Shown one piece after another: positions 53,288 to 61,448 of a stretch of 64,000 nucleotides of DNA. The stretch's first letter is position 1. Each line of letters starts with the position of its first letter. This stretch comes from an uncultured Halobacteriovorax sp. (GTDB lineage Bacteria > Bdellovibrionota > Bacteriovoracia > Bacteriovoracales > Bacteriovoracaceae). The DNA lies in contig CAJXVS010000004.1 of the NCBI GenBank assembly GCA_913061265.1, positions 1 through 64,000 on the forward strand, in the 5' to 3' direction. The notes beneath the pieces were generated by a model, which did not search any database, was not told where the DNA came from, and worked only from the letters and a program-made list of their open reading frames with translations. The position numbers and the translations under genes were made by a program.

Positions 53288-53950
53288 CTAGGTACGCGGG
53301 TCTTTTTTACAATTACGGTACTTTATGGGGGTGTTAGAAAGGGCTGTTCTGTTGAATGAAGATTCTCGTGAGCTTAGGGTGAATTTTTCTTTCTTAAGAC
53401 ACTTCGTGATGATTTTTTCTAAATCAACACTAAACCTTTTTTCGAACCACGATTTCTCTTGTCCATAATATATATGGGGCTGATAGTTAAATTTCTTACT
53501 CTCAAAACTCGTGAAGTGAATTGAGCTGTAAGGGTAACTAAGAACATTTTTTGTTATTTTAGCTCTAAGGGGATTTTGATATATATATCTATAAGTATTC
53601 AATAAGTAACTTTGATTATCCACGATAGTCCACTTGTACCGATTGCTAAAACAGTGATTAATAGCCCCTCTATCACGTAGAATTAGCTTACTGAGTTTTA
53701 AATTAAAAAACATCATAAATTCATCGATATCAGAATTTGGAGTAGAGAGAAGTAAATGATAGTGATTAGACATTAAAACAAAACAGTGAATCTTAACGGG
53801 ACGCTTTTCTTGAGCGTAAATAAACGATTCTTTACAGAAGTCCCATACGTCACATAAAGGGATCTTGAACCACTCTTTATTATTTGTTCTTGTAGTCACA
53901 TGATAAGGAAACATAGCTTGTCGAATAAGTCTTCTTCTAGGCATCCGCAA
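53288..53950 (-). CDS. REP-associated tyrosine transposase (RAYT, Y1 HUH family)
   Basis: A 220-residue single-strand transposase. It has the HUH motif HYH at residues 63-65 (FVLMSNHYHLLLS) and the catalytic-Tyr helix TYRYIYQNPLRA near residue 120, as in the IS200/REP Y1 superfamily. Such proteins nick and rejoin REP hairpins. The last residues (KKDPRT) are encoded by the left terminal inverted repeat, so the gene and the repeat co-evolve. Reading frame intact. Confidence 0.93.
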   Translation of the reverse strand: MRMPRRRLIRQAMFPYHVTTRTNNKEWFKIPLCDVWDFCKESFIYAQEKRPVKIHCFVLMSNHYHLLLSTPNSDIDEFMMFFNLKLSKLILRDRGAINHCFSNRYKWTIVDNQSYLLNTYRYIYQNPLRAKITKNVLSYPYSSIHFTSFESKKFNYQPHIYYGQEKSWFEKRFSVDLEKIITKCLKKEKFTLSSRESSFNRTALSNTPIKYRNCKKDPRT

Positions 53951-54059
53951 ATATTCTACTAAGATTAGTCCTCGATCAATGCAAACTTAAAGTAAACCGA
54001 GTCATATATTAAATCTGAAACAGATAAGCGGCTGTTTTTGTAAAAAAGACCCGCGTACC
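53291..54059. mobile_element. RAYT element with perfect 20-bp terminal inverted repeats
   Basis: GTAAAAAAGACCCGCGTACC at 54040-54059 is the exact reverse complement of 53291-53310. The pair bounds 769 bases that hold only the RAYT gene. The repeats contain the GACCCGCGTACC core seen again without a transposase near 60840-60890, so this is a transposase with its own REP-like ends. It sits between the GNAT gene and array repeat A. Confidence 0.85.
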
Positions 54060-54100
54060 CTATTTTTATATTTTTTTGAAATCTAGTCAGCTACTTTACT

Positions 54101-54174
54101 GAAATCAAATGCTACCAAAAGCGAAAAAAACTCACATATTCAACGAGTTGGAGAAGTTCCGTCATACAGGCTGT
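54101..54174 (+). repeat. tRNA-Pro-linked array repeat A (degenerate)
   Basis: It keeps CAAATGCTACCAA at the expected offset and CCGTCATAC near the end (one-base shift), but lacks the CCGACCA end. A GGTACGTATTATTTATTT string at 54218-54235 resembles sequence beyond repeat C and tRNA-Pro. It lies 51 bases from the 3' end of the 54225-54755 gene. Confidence 0.5.
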
Positions 54175-54224
54175 TATTCGGACATGATAATACTGGTTAC
54201 GACGCCCTAAGTACTGGGTACGTA

Positions 54225-54755
54225 TTATTTATTTCGTTCCTCAATACAATAGTCACGTAAATTCTGGAAGATGTTATAAAAAAAATCCCAGTCCGCCTGC
54301 TCTTCTTGGTCAATCTGTTTTGAGAATTTTATCGAAAAATTTTCTTTCATTAATTCGCTATGAAGTACTCCTGCCACGAAATCGAATGAAGGAAGAATGT
54401 ACCTTCTTTCGTTAAAACCAAGATGCCATCTAGAAAAGTTAAATTCATAGTGATTTTGATTGTATGATTCTTTATTAAAATGCGAAATAACACCGAGGTC
54501 GATAATGACCTCCTCTCTTTGAAAACTAAGTTCGCCTCCTCCAAAAGGGGTTTTGCTGGTTATTCTCTCTAGGTTGAATACGCAATAACCAGGTTCTAAG
54601 GGAGTGATTCTGAATTTTTCATTCCTCGTATTCGTATTGTATTCTCCATAAGTGTTAATAAGTCTTACAAATTCTTTGTGCTCTATTTCACGAAAAAAAT
54701 TCGCATTGGCACTGGTTGAAATAAAAACCAAAACTAACAGAAGTGCTGCTTTCAT
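54225..54755 (-). CDS. Exported protein of unknown function (array unit)
   Basis: A 176-residue protein with a signal peptide (ending TSANA) and a mature part rich in aromatic and charged residues (FFREIEHKEFVRLINTYGEY, QNHYEFNFSRWHLGFNERRY). There are only two Cys (YCVFN, DYCIEE), perhaps one disulfide. No family recognised. It is a lone gene between repeats A and B, transcribed on the minus strand with repeat A beyond its 3' end. Confidence 0.7.
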   Translation of the reverse strand: MKAALLLVLVFISTSANANFFREIEHKEFVRLINTYGEYNTNTRNEKFRITPLEPGYCVFNLERITSKTPFGGGELSFQREEVIIDLGVISHFNKESYNQNHYEFNFSRWHLGFNERRYILPSFDFVAGVLHSELMKENFSIKFSKQIDQEEQADWDFFYNIFQNLRDYCIEERNK

Positions 54756-54942
54756 ATACTGTCCTTGGATCTCTGAGATCTATATTTAATCTAATTTTAA
54801 AGCAAATTATGTGTAGTTTATAAGAATGACAATAGTTTTGAAAAAGTACCTATACTGAGATGGTTGTATGTATATGAAAGCGAAAGCGATACTTCAAGAG
54901 TGTATATTTAGATCTCTGCTTGAGGCTAGCCGATAATAGCAA

Positions 54943-55016
54943 GCTTCTAAATACTACCAAGGCATAAATAATATCATTGATTTCGAATAGTTACAGATCC
55001 ACCGTAGTACCGACCA
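54943..55016 (+). repeat. tRNA-Pro-linked array repeat B (74 nt)
   Basis: It runs from GCTTCTAAATACTACCAAGG to CCGACCA and aligns with repeat C over all 74 bases without a gap (53 identities counted by eye). It ends 10 bases before the stop of the metalloprotease gene 55026. The 187 bases upstream, to the end of the 54755 gene start, hold that gene's promoter region and nothing else I can name. Confidence 0.8.
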
Positions 55017-55025
55017 TTTTTTAAC

Positions 55026-56345
55026 TTATTTTTTTAGGTGAGGTTCATCCCAAGCTTGGCAAAAATCAGTGCCACCATTTTCTAGAGTGGGTGGTTCATC
55101 AAAATGAGTGCAGTAGCTTCCAAAAGTCTTTGGAGTTCGGTCAAAGTAAATCCAACGAATAGCTTTTTTATCATAGGACAGTGCTTTTTGATGCTTTCTC
55201 ATCTTCGCCCCCATAAGGGTGAAATAATCAATGCTGATATAATCCATAATTGATGAAGAGGGCTTAATCCTTTTAGAGACTTTTGCCTTCTTAAGATAAC
55301 GATCAAAAACCTTATCAAAATTATGAACTGTTAAGTTACTCTCATGACTAGCAGCAAAGTTATGTCTCAAGCCTAAACTATGACCAATTTCATGGGCCAA
55401 AGTATGAGTAAGATAATCTAAAACTGCTCTCTTTATCTTCTTATCACTAACAGTAGGAAATTTTTCTTTGAAGTATTTAGTTCCCCAAACTTTAAAACCA
55501 GAGGGTACATAAATATAAGAAGAAAGAATTTTTCCATTATGTGGGTGCAGGTTAAATACTCCACGGGCTCCGCCATCTTCATCTCTATTGGCGTAATAAT
55601 CAATATAATGGGTTCCTATTTTCTGAGCGCGCTTTTTACTGTTCGTCTTAACTAACTTGATGAACTTTCCACCTAGAGCCTTGTTCCAATACTTAACAGC
55701 ATCTTTTAAAACCGAGATCAGCTCTTCTGGAAATTTTTGATCGTATTCATAAGTCGCAGGAAGGGATTGCCTTGCCGCAAACTGTTTAGCATTTTGAAGG
55801 GGGAAAGTGGAGTACACCCCAACCTTATCTTCATAAGAATGCATCTTAGCCTTAAAGAACTGACTGGTATCTGGGACCAACTCAATTCTAATAAAATCAT
55901 AACCAGGAACATTTAATGCGATTGTTGCGATGATCTGCTTATTGTTCTGAGTATCGATCTTCACTTTCTTGAATACTTTTGAAGGCAACACATGCCTCTT
56001 AAGCTGAGAGTGAGTCAGAGGCAATTCAGTCTTAAAGATAGATGACTGGAAGGAGATTGATTTTAATCCCTCTTCAAAGTTGATTTCAACACCAGCATCC
56101 GTGCGCGCGAGGATTTCGAATTCGTAATTAACTTCGCCGTTAGAATTTGTAAGCGAGAGTCGGTCATCTCTTTGCCCAAACTTTACTATATAGGCCTTTG
56201 AATAATTAACTAGCCCATTAGACTTCTTGGCTACAGAACTAAGAACCAGTGGCCTATTTAAGAGCTCCTTAGAGACCATCAACCCATTAGCGAATACGAT
56301 AGCGGGAAGATTCAAAACGATCATAAAAAGGACTAATTTTTTCAT
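55026..56345 (-). CDS. Exported zinc-dependent metalloprotease (metzincin)
   Basis: A 439-residue secreted protease. Signal peptide ends near residue 19 (IVFAN). The zinc site HEIGHSLGLRH (318-328) is a full HExxHxxGxxH, and SSSIMDY (363-369) supplies the Met-turn, a set seen in M10-like and DUF4953-type proteases of Bdellovibrionota and Bacteroidota. A 200-residue beta-rich propeptide-like part precedes it. The catalytic residues are intact. It stands alone between repeats B and C. Probably secreted to digest protein outside the cell or in prey; that role is inference. Confidence 0.88.
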   Translation of the reverse strand: MKKLVLFMIVLNLPAIVFANGLMVSKELLNRPLVLSSVAKKSNGLVNYSKAYIVKFGQRDDRLSLTNSNGEVNYEFEILARTDAGVEINFEEGLKSISFQSSIFKTELPLTHSQLKRHVLPSKVFKKVKIDTQNNKQIIATIALNVPGYDFIRIELVPDTSQFFKAKMHSYEDKVGVYSTFPLQNAKQFAARQSLPATYEYDQKFPEELISVLKDAVKYWNKALGGKFIKLVKTNSKKRAQKIGTHYIDYYANRDEDGGARGVFNLHPHNGKILSSYIYVPSGFKVWGTKYFKEKFPTVSDKKIKRAVLDYLTHTLAHEIGHSLGLRHNFAASHESNLTVHNFDKVFDRYLKKAKVSKRIKPSSSIMDYISIDYFTLMGAKMRKHQKALSYDKKAIRWIYFDRTPKTFGSYCTHFDEPPTLENGGTDFCQAWDEPHLKK

Positions 56346-56429
56346 GAGTGGGAATATACCCGAATCTTGAGGATGCGGTTAAAACTTGTAAAAATGTTAT
56401 ATATATCATGCCGACAAAACTTAAAGCCT

Positions 56430-56503
56430 GCTTCCAAATGCTACCAAGGCTAAAAAAAAGCGATTAACTTCAATCACTTACAGTCCTACCGTCATTCCGA
56501 CCA
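56430..56503 (+). repeat. tRNA-Pro-linked array repeat C (74 nt, best conserved)
   Basis: GCTTCCAAATGCTACCAAGG through GTCATTCCGACCA. The last 11 bases CATTCCGACCA plus TTTCTTT beyond equal the tRNA-Pro 3' end and its flank (52777-52794). GGTAC/GTTA elements further right (56521-56531) also parallel 52801-52811. The gene 56558-57574 ends 54 bases to the right. Confidence 0.85.
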
Positions 56504-56557
56504 TTTCTTTTTCCCAATTAGGTACACGTTATCTATTCTCAGTCACTTTTTATAGAG

Positions 56558-57574
56558 TTAGTTTATTTCTCTACTGAAGTTAAAGTACACTGTTTTACTG
56601 AAATAAAGGCGTGTCAACAAATAGAGACTCTTTATCTCTTTACTTGGATAAAAAGTTATCGACTGATTGACTGAATAGTACCTCTGATTAGAGCAGCTAA
56701 CTTTCTTATTTGTAAAATCGGCGCCTTGAATCTCCAGGTATTTAAGATCTGATTTTTTATTATAAAAAAATTTCAATGAATTAGAGAGGCCGTTCGTTCT
56801 TAAGAGCACTCGGCTACCTCCGCAAGTTAATTCTAGGTTAAAGCGAAAACCATCTTTTATAGATAGAAATAATACATTCCCAGTCGTAGTGTAACTAATG
56901 ATATCGATAGGAATTAATTTTCCCATAAATTCTATAGTTTTGAAAAAATAAGAATTTTCAAGATGGGGAATCTTTTTGTTGTTATGAAAAAAATATTGTT
57001 TTTGCTTAATCGGTTTTTTGTCATGACTAATAACTTTAAAGCGATACTCTTTACCACCAAGATTAACGCTTCTCTTGTATTCATCTACAATTTGTACGAT
57101 TCTAACATGCTCTTTGTATCTACCTTCATCAATATTTACACTTTTTACATTTTCTATGACTTCACCATTATTTGAAATGAATCGCCCAACAGACCATGAG
57201 TTAACAGAGTCGAGAGAGTCCCCTTCGTTCTCAATAACATATCCCTCGAAAACTCCTTCCGTGAACAAATGTTTTTTAAAGGTTTTTTTTCCAGACTTTT
57301 CGTATGCAAAAAGAGTACAGAGATTATCTTCTTCGCAAATAAGGTCTACAAAATGATTATAAGAATGCACTGAGGAATCAAACTCCAACCTATATTCATA
57401 TATACAACTCAAGCTAGAAAAGTTCACGCTCACTAGCGCCTTGTACGAGCAAGCAGCATGAATGGGAGTTAGGTATTTAGTTTTCCCTACTTCTGGTTCA
57501 AAACTTTTAGCTTTTGCATGAACTGAAATTAAAGAAATTAGTGCTATAAGTAGCGATATAGACAAAGACTTCAT
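56558..57574 (-). CDS. Exported protein of unknown function (array unit)
   Basis: A 338-residue protein with a signal peptide (ending SVHAKA) and a beta-rich mature part with Cys pairs (ACSYK, SCIYEY, ICEEDNLC, TCGGSR, SCSNQR) that suggest a disulfide-rich extracellular fold. No family recognised. AT content seems higher than in the core genes around it. It is divergent from the TetR-type regulator gene, and the TetR operator-like repeats lie in their shared 173-base gap, so the regulator may control it. Confidence 0.72.
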   Translation of the reverse strand: MKSLSISLLIALISLISVHAKAKSFEPEVGKTKYLTPIHAACSYKALVSVNFSSLSCIYEYRLEFDSSVHSYNHFVDLICEEDNLCTLFAYEKSGKKTFKKHLFTEGVFEGYVIENEGDSLDSVNSWSVGRFISNNGEVIENVKSVNIDEGRYKEHVRIVQIVDEYKRSVNLGGKEYRFKVISHDKKPIKQKQYFFHNNKKIPHLENSYFFKTIEFMGKLIPIDIISYTTTGNVLFLSIKDGFRFNLELTCGGSRVLLRTNGLSNSLKFFYNKKSDLKYLEIQGADFTNKKVSCSNQRYYSVNQSITFYPSKEIKSLYLLTRLYFSKTVYFNFSREIN

Positions 57575-57675
57575 TGATGCTCCCTAAAATTGACTTAAAA
57601 GTTGATACACAGTCATTAGCGTTTTTTATAAAAAGTTAGACTTAATTCTTAGTTTTTCCTACTTTATGTAGACTG

Positions 57676-57723
57676 AGTAATACTCAATTTCATTTAGTAT
57701 TACTTCACAGTTGTAAGTATTAC
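57676..57723. promoter_or_regulatory. TetR-type operator cluster (three half-sites)
   Basis: AGTAATACT (57676-57684) is the exact reverse complement of AGTATTACT (57696-57704), with 11 bases between. A third AAGTATTAC follows at 57715-57723. Centres are about 20 bases apart, near two helical turns. They lie 25-72 bases before the TetR start and in the divergent gap with 57574, fitting autoregulation plus control of that gene. Confidence 0.65.
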
Positions 57724-57747
57724 AGCATTAAGTTAAACTACTGTTAT

Positions 57748-58341
57748 ATGGTTAATAAAACGAAAGAAATATTAAGAATTGCTGTGAACTGCTTTGGTCA
57801 AAAGGGGATCGAAAACACCAGTATTCAACATATTGCCGATTTATGTGGCGTCGCTCAGACAACGATTATTTATCAATTTAAAACTAAGACCAAACTTTTA
57901 GCCGCCTGCATAGACTTTACCTGGAGGTCTAACGATGAGTTCACTACTTCTCTGCTTTCATCTAAAGACAACGCTAGAGAGCTAATCACAGGACATTTTA
58001 ATGGTAACCTCAAGTGGTGTGATAAAAAGCCTAATGATGCCCGCTTTCTTTTACTTATCTATTATATGGCCTCCCATAACCCTGAAATTAAAAAGTTTAA
58101 TCAAGAAATTTTGAGAACCTCTATTGGAAAGATTGAGGCTATTCTATATGCTGGAATTCGAGAAAAATTATTTGATATTAAAAACAGCGAAGTTAGCATT
58201 ATATCTGAATTGCTTTATGAAAATCTAATGGGTGCGCTAATAAACTATGTATCTGCCCATGGTGGGAAGGCAAACAAATCGAAGATTGAAAAGAAATGGC
58301 AGTACCTATTTAAGCAGCTTCTATATGCTACCAAGGCTTAA
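57748..58341 (+). CDS. TetR/AcrR-family transcriptional regulator
   Basis: A 197-residue regulator. The N-terminal HTH (residues 5-50) is typical: KEILRIAVNCFGQKGIENTS and IQHIADLCGVAQTTIIYQF. The C-terminal ligand/dimer domain is helical with no recognisable specificity. The ATG has a weak ribosome site. The last codons (CTATATGCTACCAAGGCTTAA region, ending LYATKA) lie in array repeat D, so the repeat supplies the C-terminus. It is the only plus-strand gene in the array, facing the exported protein gene at 57574. Confidence 0.9.
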   Translation: MVNKTKEILRIAVNCFGQKGIENTSIQHIADLCGVAQTTIIYQFKTKTKLLAACIDFTWRSNDEFTTSLLSSKDNARELITGHFNGNLKWCDKKPNDARFLLLIYYMASHNPEIKKFNQEILRTSIGKIEAILYAGIREKLFDIKNSEVSIISELLYENLMGALINYVSAHGGKANKSKIEKKWQYLFKQLLYATKA

Positions 58342-58390
58342 ACTAAGTCATAAATTACTCATAGTTACAGCCTCCACATCATTCCGACGC
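58317..58390 (+). repeat. tRNA-Pro-linked array repeat D (74 nt)
   Basis: Starts GCTTCTATATGCTACCAAGG and ends CATTCCGACGC. It aligns without gaps with repeat C (51 of 74) and repeat B (51 of 74), but its last two bases differ from CCA. The first 25 bases are coding for the TetR C-terminus. The next minus-strand gene (58519-59331) ends 129 bases to the right. Confidence 0.78.
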
Positions 58391-58518
58391 CGCCTGAAAG
58401 AAGCCCAAAGCGCGCGGAGCATCTCACTTACTTAAGTCAATATTTTCGGGGTTAAGATTCCTACTCACTCTTTAGCAACCATAGAATTCACAAGTCTGCT
58501 GGCACCTAATCAAATTCG

Positions 58519-59331
58519 CTAGAACCATGGAACTAAATCAAAGTTCATTTGATATAGATTTTCAGAAGGAGAATTGCTGACTAACCTTTCAACTTTTTTT
58601 AGATAGTTCAAAAACTCACTATGCACTTGTTCTTTAATCTCCGGGCTTGAGGAGAAGAAAACGGAGAAATTATAAGCATCAATATTTTTTTGACTTTGCC
58701 TTTGTGCATGCCCAACAACTTGATTTCTCCAGGCCCAAAAATATGGTGAGTCCTTACTCATATGAAGTGAGTCCTCTAGTACTTGGATTTTCTTATCACT
58801 CCAGGTCACTAATCCTAACTCCTCAAGAAGATTCAGGGTTCTCATAAGAGTTTCCTCATTAATCGATAGTTTCTCACTAAGCGCCATGGGGTTATTTCGA
58901 AATTTTTTAATAGTTAAGGACATATGAACAATTTGTGCCCAGGAATCGATATAATAAAGATTCATTTCCTTATCACTGATTCTGGAAGCCTTTATCACTT
59001 CCTCAGTCTTAAGTTTCTTCTTTTTAATCTCGGAAATTTTCTCTTTGAGAATTGCAAGACGTTCGGGGTTTGCACAGCGGGACTTTGCGAGTAAAAGTTC
59101 CGCGAAACTCCTTTGCTCTTCATCAAAATTTGTTAGTTCTAGAAAGTTAAAGAACTGATCCGAGTTTAAATTGGCCTGCCCGGCCAAAACCTTTGAGAAA
59201 TAGGATTTCTGCACCCCTATCTGCTCAGCCAGCTTCTGATAAGTATATTTCGCCCCTCTCTCCTTCATCTGAGATACATAGAGTTCTATTAATTTCGTGT
59301 ACTTATCGAATTGAAAGACCGTTTTGTTCAT
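58519..59331 (-). CDS. TIGR02147 family protein (putative regulator)
   Basis: A 270-residue protein of the TIGR02147 group, known from Bdellovibrionota and Fibrobacter. Its N-terminal helix-turn-helix (YTYQKLAEQIGVQKSYFSKV, residues 29-48) resembles XRE-type DNA readers. The middle has ETLMRTLNLLEELGLVTW and the end has the family-typical NLYQMNFDLVPWF. Many genomes pair such a gene with a divergent exported-protein gene, as here (59438, 106 bases apart). It is probably a transcription regulator of its neighbour, by analogy. Confidence 0.88.
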   Translation of the reverse strand: MNKTVFQFDKYTKLIELYVSQMKERGAKYTYQKLAEQIGVQKSYFSKVLAGQANLNSDQFFNFLELTNFDEEQRSFAELLLAKSRCANPERLAILKEKISEIKKKKLKTEEVIKASRISDKEMNLYYIDSWAQIVHMSLTIKKFRNNPMALSEKLSINEETLMRTLNLLEELGLVTWSDKKIQVLEDSLHMSKDSPYFWAWRNQVVGHAQRQSQKNIDAYNFSVFFSSSPEIKEQVHSEFLNYLKKVERLVSNSPSENLYQMNFDLVPWF

Positions 59332-59437
59332 TTTTTATTAACCTTTTGATAAAAAATAATTTCTTTTTAATTTACCAAAATCCAGGACTGAAAGACAATC
59401 TGTTTATGAATTGATACTTTTTTCTAAGGAGAAATAA

Positions 59438-60814
59438 ATGAAGTACCTAGTTGCAATGTTTTGCCTATTTCTATGCCTCAGCGCAAATGCCGAATTCCAA
59501 TATGCTGAACAATTACCTTCCTTAAAAAAAGGCGGATGGTCCTCAGGTGGAGGTAACGCCGTTGTTTGTTTTCATCCTGAGTTTGCCAAGGAAGCATTTA
59601 CAAAAATAGATAAAGACGGAAGCTTTCCAGATGAACTCTTCAGCGACCTAAAATATGTTAAATCCATTCAAACTCTAGACCTATTTGAAGCCAGACTAGA
59701 AAGAGGGGCTGAGCCACCTACAAAACCGGATATCATCCCCTTAAAAGAAAATGAAACTCCTGAGCAGTATATTACAAGAGTTGCAAATCGTTTTCACCAC
59801 TATGTAACCTCCGTTGAAAATACTGTCTTACAAGGAAGAGAATTTCTACCTCAAGGGAATATTCGTTTTTACCAAGGGGCGGTCGTTCAAAACCGTGATA
59901 CTGGGCACCCAAGGATTATTAACAAGAAAACTTGTAAGATAACGACTATTGCAAACCAGGCAAATCAGAATGGTTTTTATGAGCTTTATATCGATTCAAG
60001 GGCCTATAAACATCCCGCTCATGAAATGATTTCTAAAACCGTATTATTCTTACATGAATATGTTTATGCATCAGCAAGATCCAGAGGAGAGAAAGACTCG
60101 CAGTCTTCTAGAAAGCTCGTTGAAGTTATCATCACAAGACATAAAGACTTTACCGTCGATTACGTCTCAAAGCTGGTTAAGGATTTGAACTTCTCATTCA
60201 CCCCAGTCGTTTTAGGTGAATCTCATCGAAGTCATATCTTTAACTCATATTTAGTTGATGCCCCGACCTTTTGGTTCTCTGACGTTTGGAGAAACCTAGG
60301 CGAAGACGTGTCCGCATATGTTACTCCTGAGATTCAGGCCTGGATGAAAGAGGTAGTGGCCGTACTAGCAAAGCACAATATTCTATTGCACTTAGGTCAG
60401 AACCCAACTTTAGAAACCATTCTTTGGTGGGAAGCCTTCTCACCAAAACTCCCTGACTCAGATGAGATAAAGGCTCATCTAAAGAAACTTGAAGAGTTTA
60501 GAAAAGAAAGAAGGTCCGTCATTTTTAAAAAGTATTATAACAACAGATTACCCAAACTTAAGAAAGCTATCGATCAAATCCCGGCGCTTACTGCTGATAA
60601 AGACCTTATCTATGAGATGATAAGTAATTCCTTTAACCAATTGATTAGAAATATGGATCTTTATATCGACTTAGGTGATGAAAGAGGATCAACAAACGTA
60701 CTTCTATTTTTTACAACTCGAGACTTTAAAGAAGCCGCTCCAGTACTCTATAAAGATTGGAATCAAAGATATAACTTCAATTTCTTAATTGGGTTAAATA
60801 ATATAATTCCTTAG
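59438..60814 (+). CDS. Exported protein of unknown function
   Basis: A 458-residue protein with a signal peptide (MKYLVAMFCLFLCLSANA) and a mature start KKGGWSSGGGNAVVCFHPE, a Gly/Ser-rich lead with Cys that I have seen described only in uncharacterised exported proteins of this group. The rest is helical with an acidic/basic mix. HEYVYASARSRGEKDSQSSR near residue 207 has an HEY-type motif but not HExxH, so no protease call. An AAGGAG ribosome site precedes the ATG by 8 bases. It is divergent from the TIGR02147 regulator gene and followed by REP-like hairpins. Confidence 0.75.
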   Translation: MKYLVAMFCLFLCLSANAEFQYAEQLPSLKKGGWSSGGGNAVVCFHPEFAKEAFTKIDKDGSFPDELFSDLKYVKSIQTLDLFEARLERGAEPPTKPDIIPLKENETPEQYITRVANRFHHYVTSVENTVLQGREFLPQGNIRFYQGAVVQNRDTGHPRIINKKTCKITTIANQANQNGFYELYIDSRAYKHPAHEMISKTVLFLHEYVYASARSRGEKDSQSSRKLVEVIITRHKDFTVDYVSKLVKDLNFSFTPVVLGESHRSHIFNSYLVDAPTFWFSDVWRNLGEDVSAYVTPEIQAWMKEVVAVLAKHNILLHLGQNPTLETILWWEAFSPKLPDSDEIKAHLKKLEEFRKERRSVIFKKYYNNRLPKLKKAIDQIPALTADKDLIYEMISNSFNQLIRNMDLYIDLGDERGSTNVLLFFTTRDFKEAAPVLYKDWNQRYNFNFLIGLNNIIP

Positions 60815-60826
60815 TCGTTCTAAAGG

Positions 60827-60892
60827 CGCGGGATTTGTAAAAGAGCCCCGCGTCCCCTATTTACTATAAGGACCCGAGTACCCTACTTTATT
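60827..60892. repeat. Solo REP-like hairpins related to the RAYT element ends
   Basis: CGCGGG (60827-60832) pairs with CCCGCG (60847-60852). The strand GTAAAAGAGCCCCGCGTCCC (60837 on) matches the RAYT end GTAAAAAAGACCCGCGTACC with four changes, and both continue CCTATTT. A second copy GGACCCGAGTACCCTACTTT begins at 60870. No transposase adjoins, so these are dispersed REPs that the RAYT at 53288 may mobilise. Confidence 0.75.
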
Positions 60893-60920
60893 GAATTCAC
60901 ATCTGCATAAAAAGAAGAGC

Positions 60921-61334
60921 CTAAGGGAACCGAAAAGGTTGTCTTATCTTAATAGTCCCTCTTCCTGGAAACGCGGGAAACCGAATATTATTGAACACTT
61001 TAACAACACAACGCTTAATTCCTGGAGGCAAAATACTTTTCGAGACGGCCCTTACTTTCGTAGCAATCCCACTTGCTCCAACAATGAAGTTTAACTGAGT
61101 AACACCATCTATCTTCTTGCTGGAATTCTCGGCTGAATAGCATCTTTTGAAATGTTGAATATTACTCTTAAGAATCACTTTGATTTTGTGACTATAGTTT
61201 ATTATTTGGAGTTTTTGACTACTGACTTTAGAGTTAGTACTTGCAGGAGGAAATTTGAGTTCAGTGCCTGTTTTCGTACTGGCACATCCTGCAAAGTATA
61301 GAGATATGATGATGAATGAAGCTAAATTAAACAT
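60921..61334 (-). CDS. AgmX/PglI C-terminal-domain lipoprotein
   Basis: A lipoprotein of about 137 residues. I place the start at ATG 61334, since AGAGGAA lies 7 bases upstream and the protein then opens directly with the signal MFNLASFIIISLYFAGCAST (lipobox FAGC). A longer frame to 61382 lacks such a signal. The C-terminal 85 residues match the AgmX/PglI-type domain found in Myxococcota and Bdellovibrionota: IQHFKRCYSAE, then GVTQLNFIVGASGIATKVRA and IKRCVVKVFNNIRFPAFPG with its paired Cys. It is TonB-C-like in fold; role in gliding or adhesion is known only for relatives. Confidence 0.8.
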   Translation of the reverse strand: MFNLASFIIISLYFAGCASTKTGTELKFPPASTNSKVSSQKLQIINYSHKIKVILKSNIQHFKRCYSAENSSKKIDGVTQLNFIVGASGIATKVRAVSKSILPPGIKRCVVKVFNNIRFPAFPGRGTIKIRQPFRFP

Positions 61335-61448
61335 AAATAGTTCCTCTATTTTTAAGGGAAAGACACACCGGTGCTTCGCCACAAACTCTTCTAAAAACTA
61401 AACAGACTGACTAGGTCCCTTGGTACAAAAACATACTACCGCCTCCCC

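Noticed and set aside
53291-54059. Ordinary DDE insertion sequence because of its inverted ends
   Set aside because: The protein has the HUH and Tyr motifs of a Y1 transposase, and the ends are REP-like; I found no target-site duplication.
54101-58390. Integron attC sites
   Set aside because: Gene-plus-repeat layout is similar, but I see no RYYYAAC/GTTRRRY core pair, no imperfect palindrome typical of attC and no intI; the right end is tRNA-derived instead.
60040-60110. Zinc protease motif in the 458-residue exported protein (HEYVYASARS)
   Set aside because: The second His of HExxH is missing (HEYVY), and no Met-turn follows, so no protease call is made.
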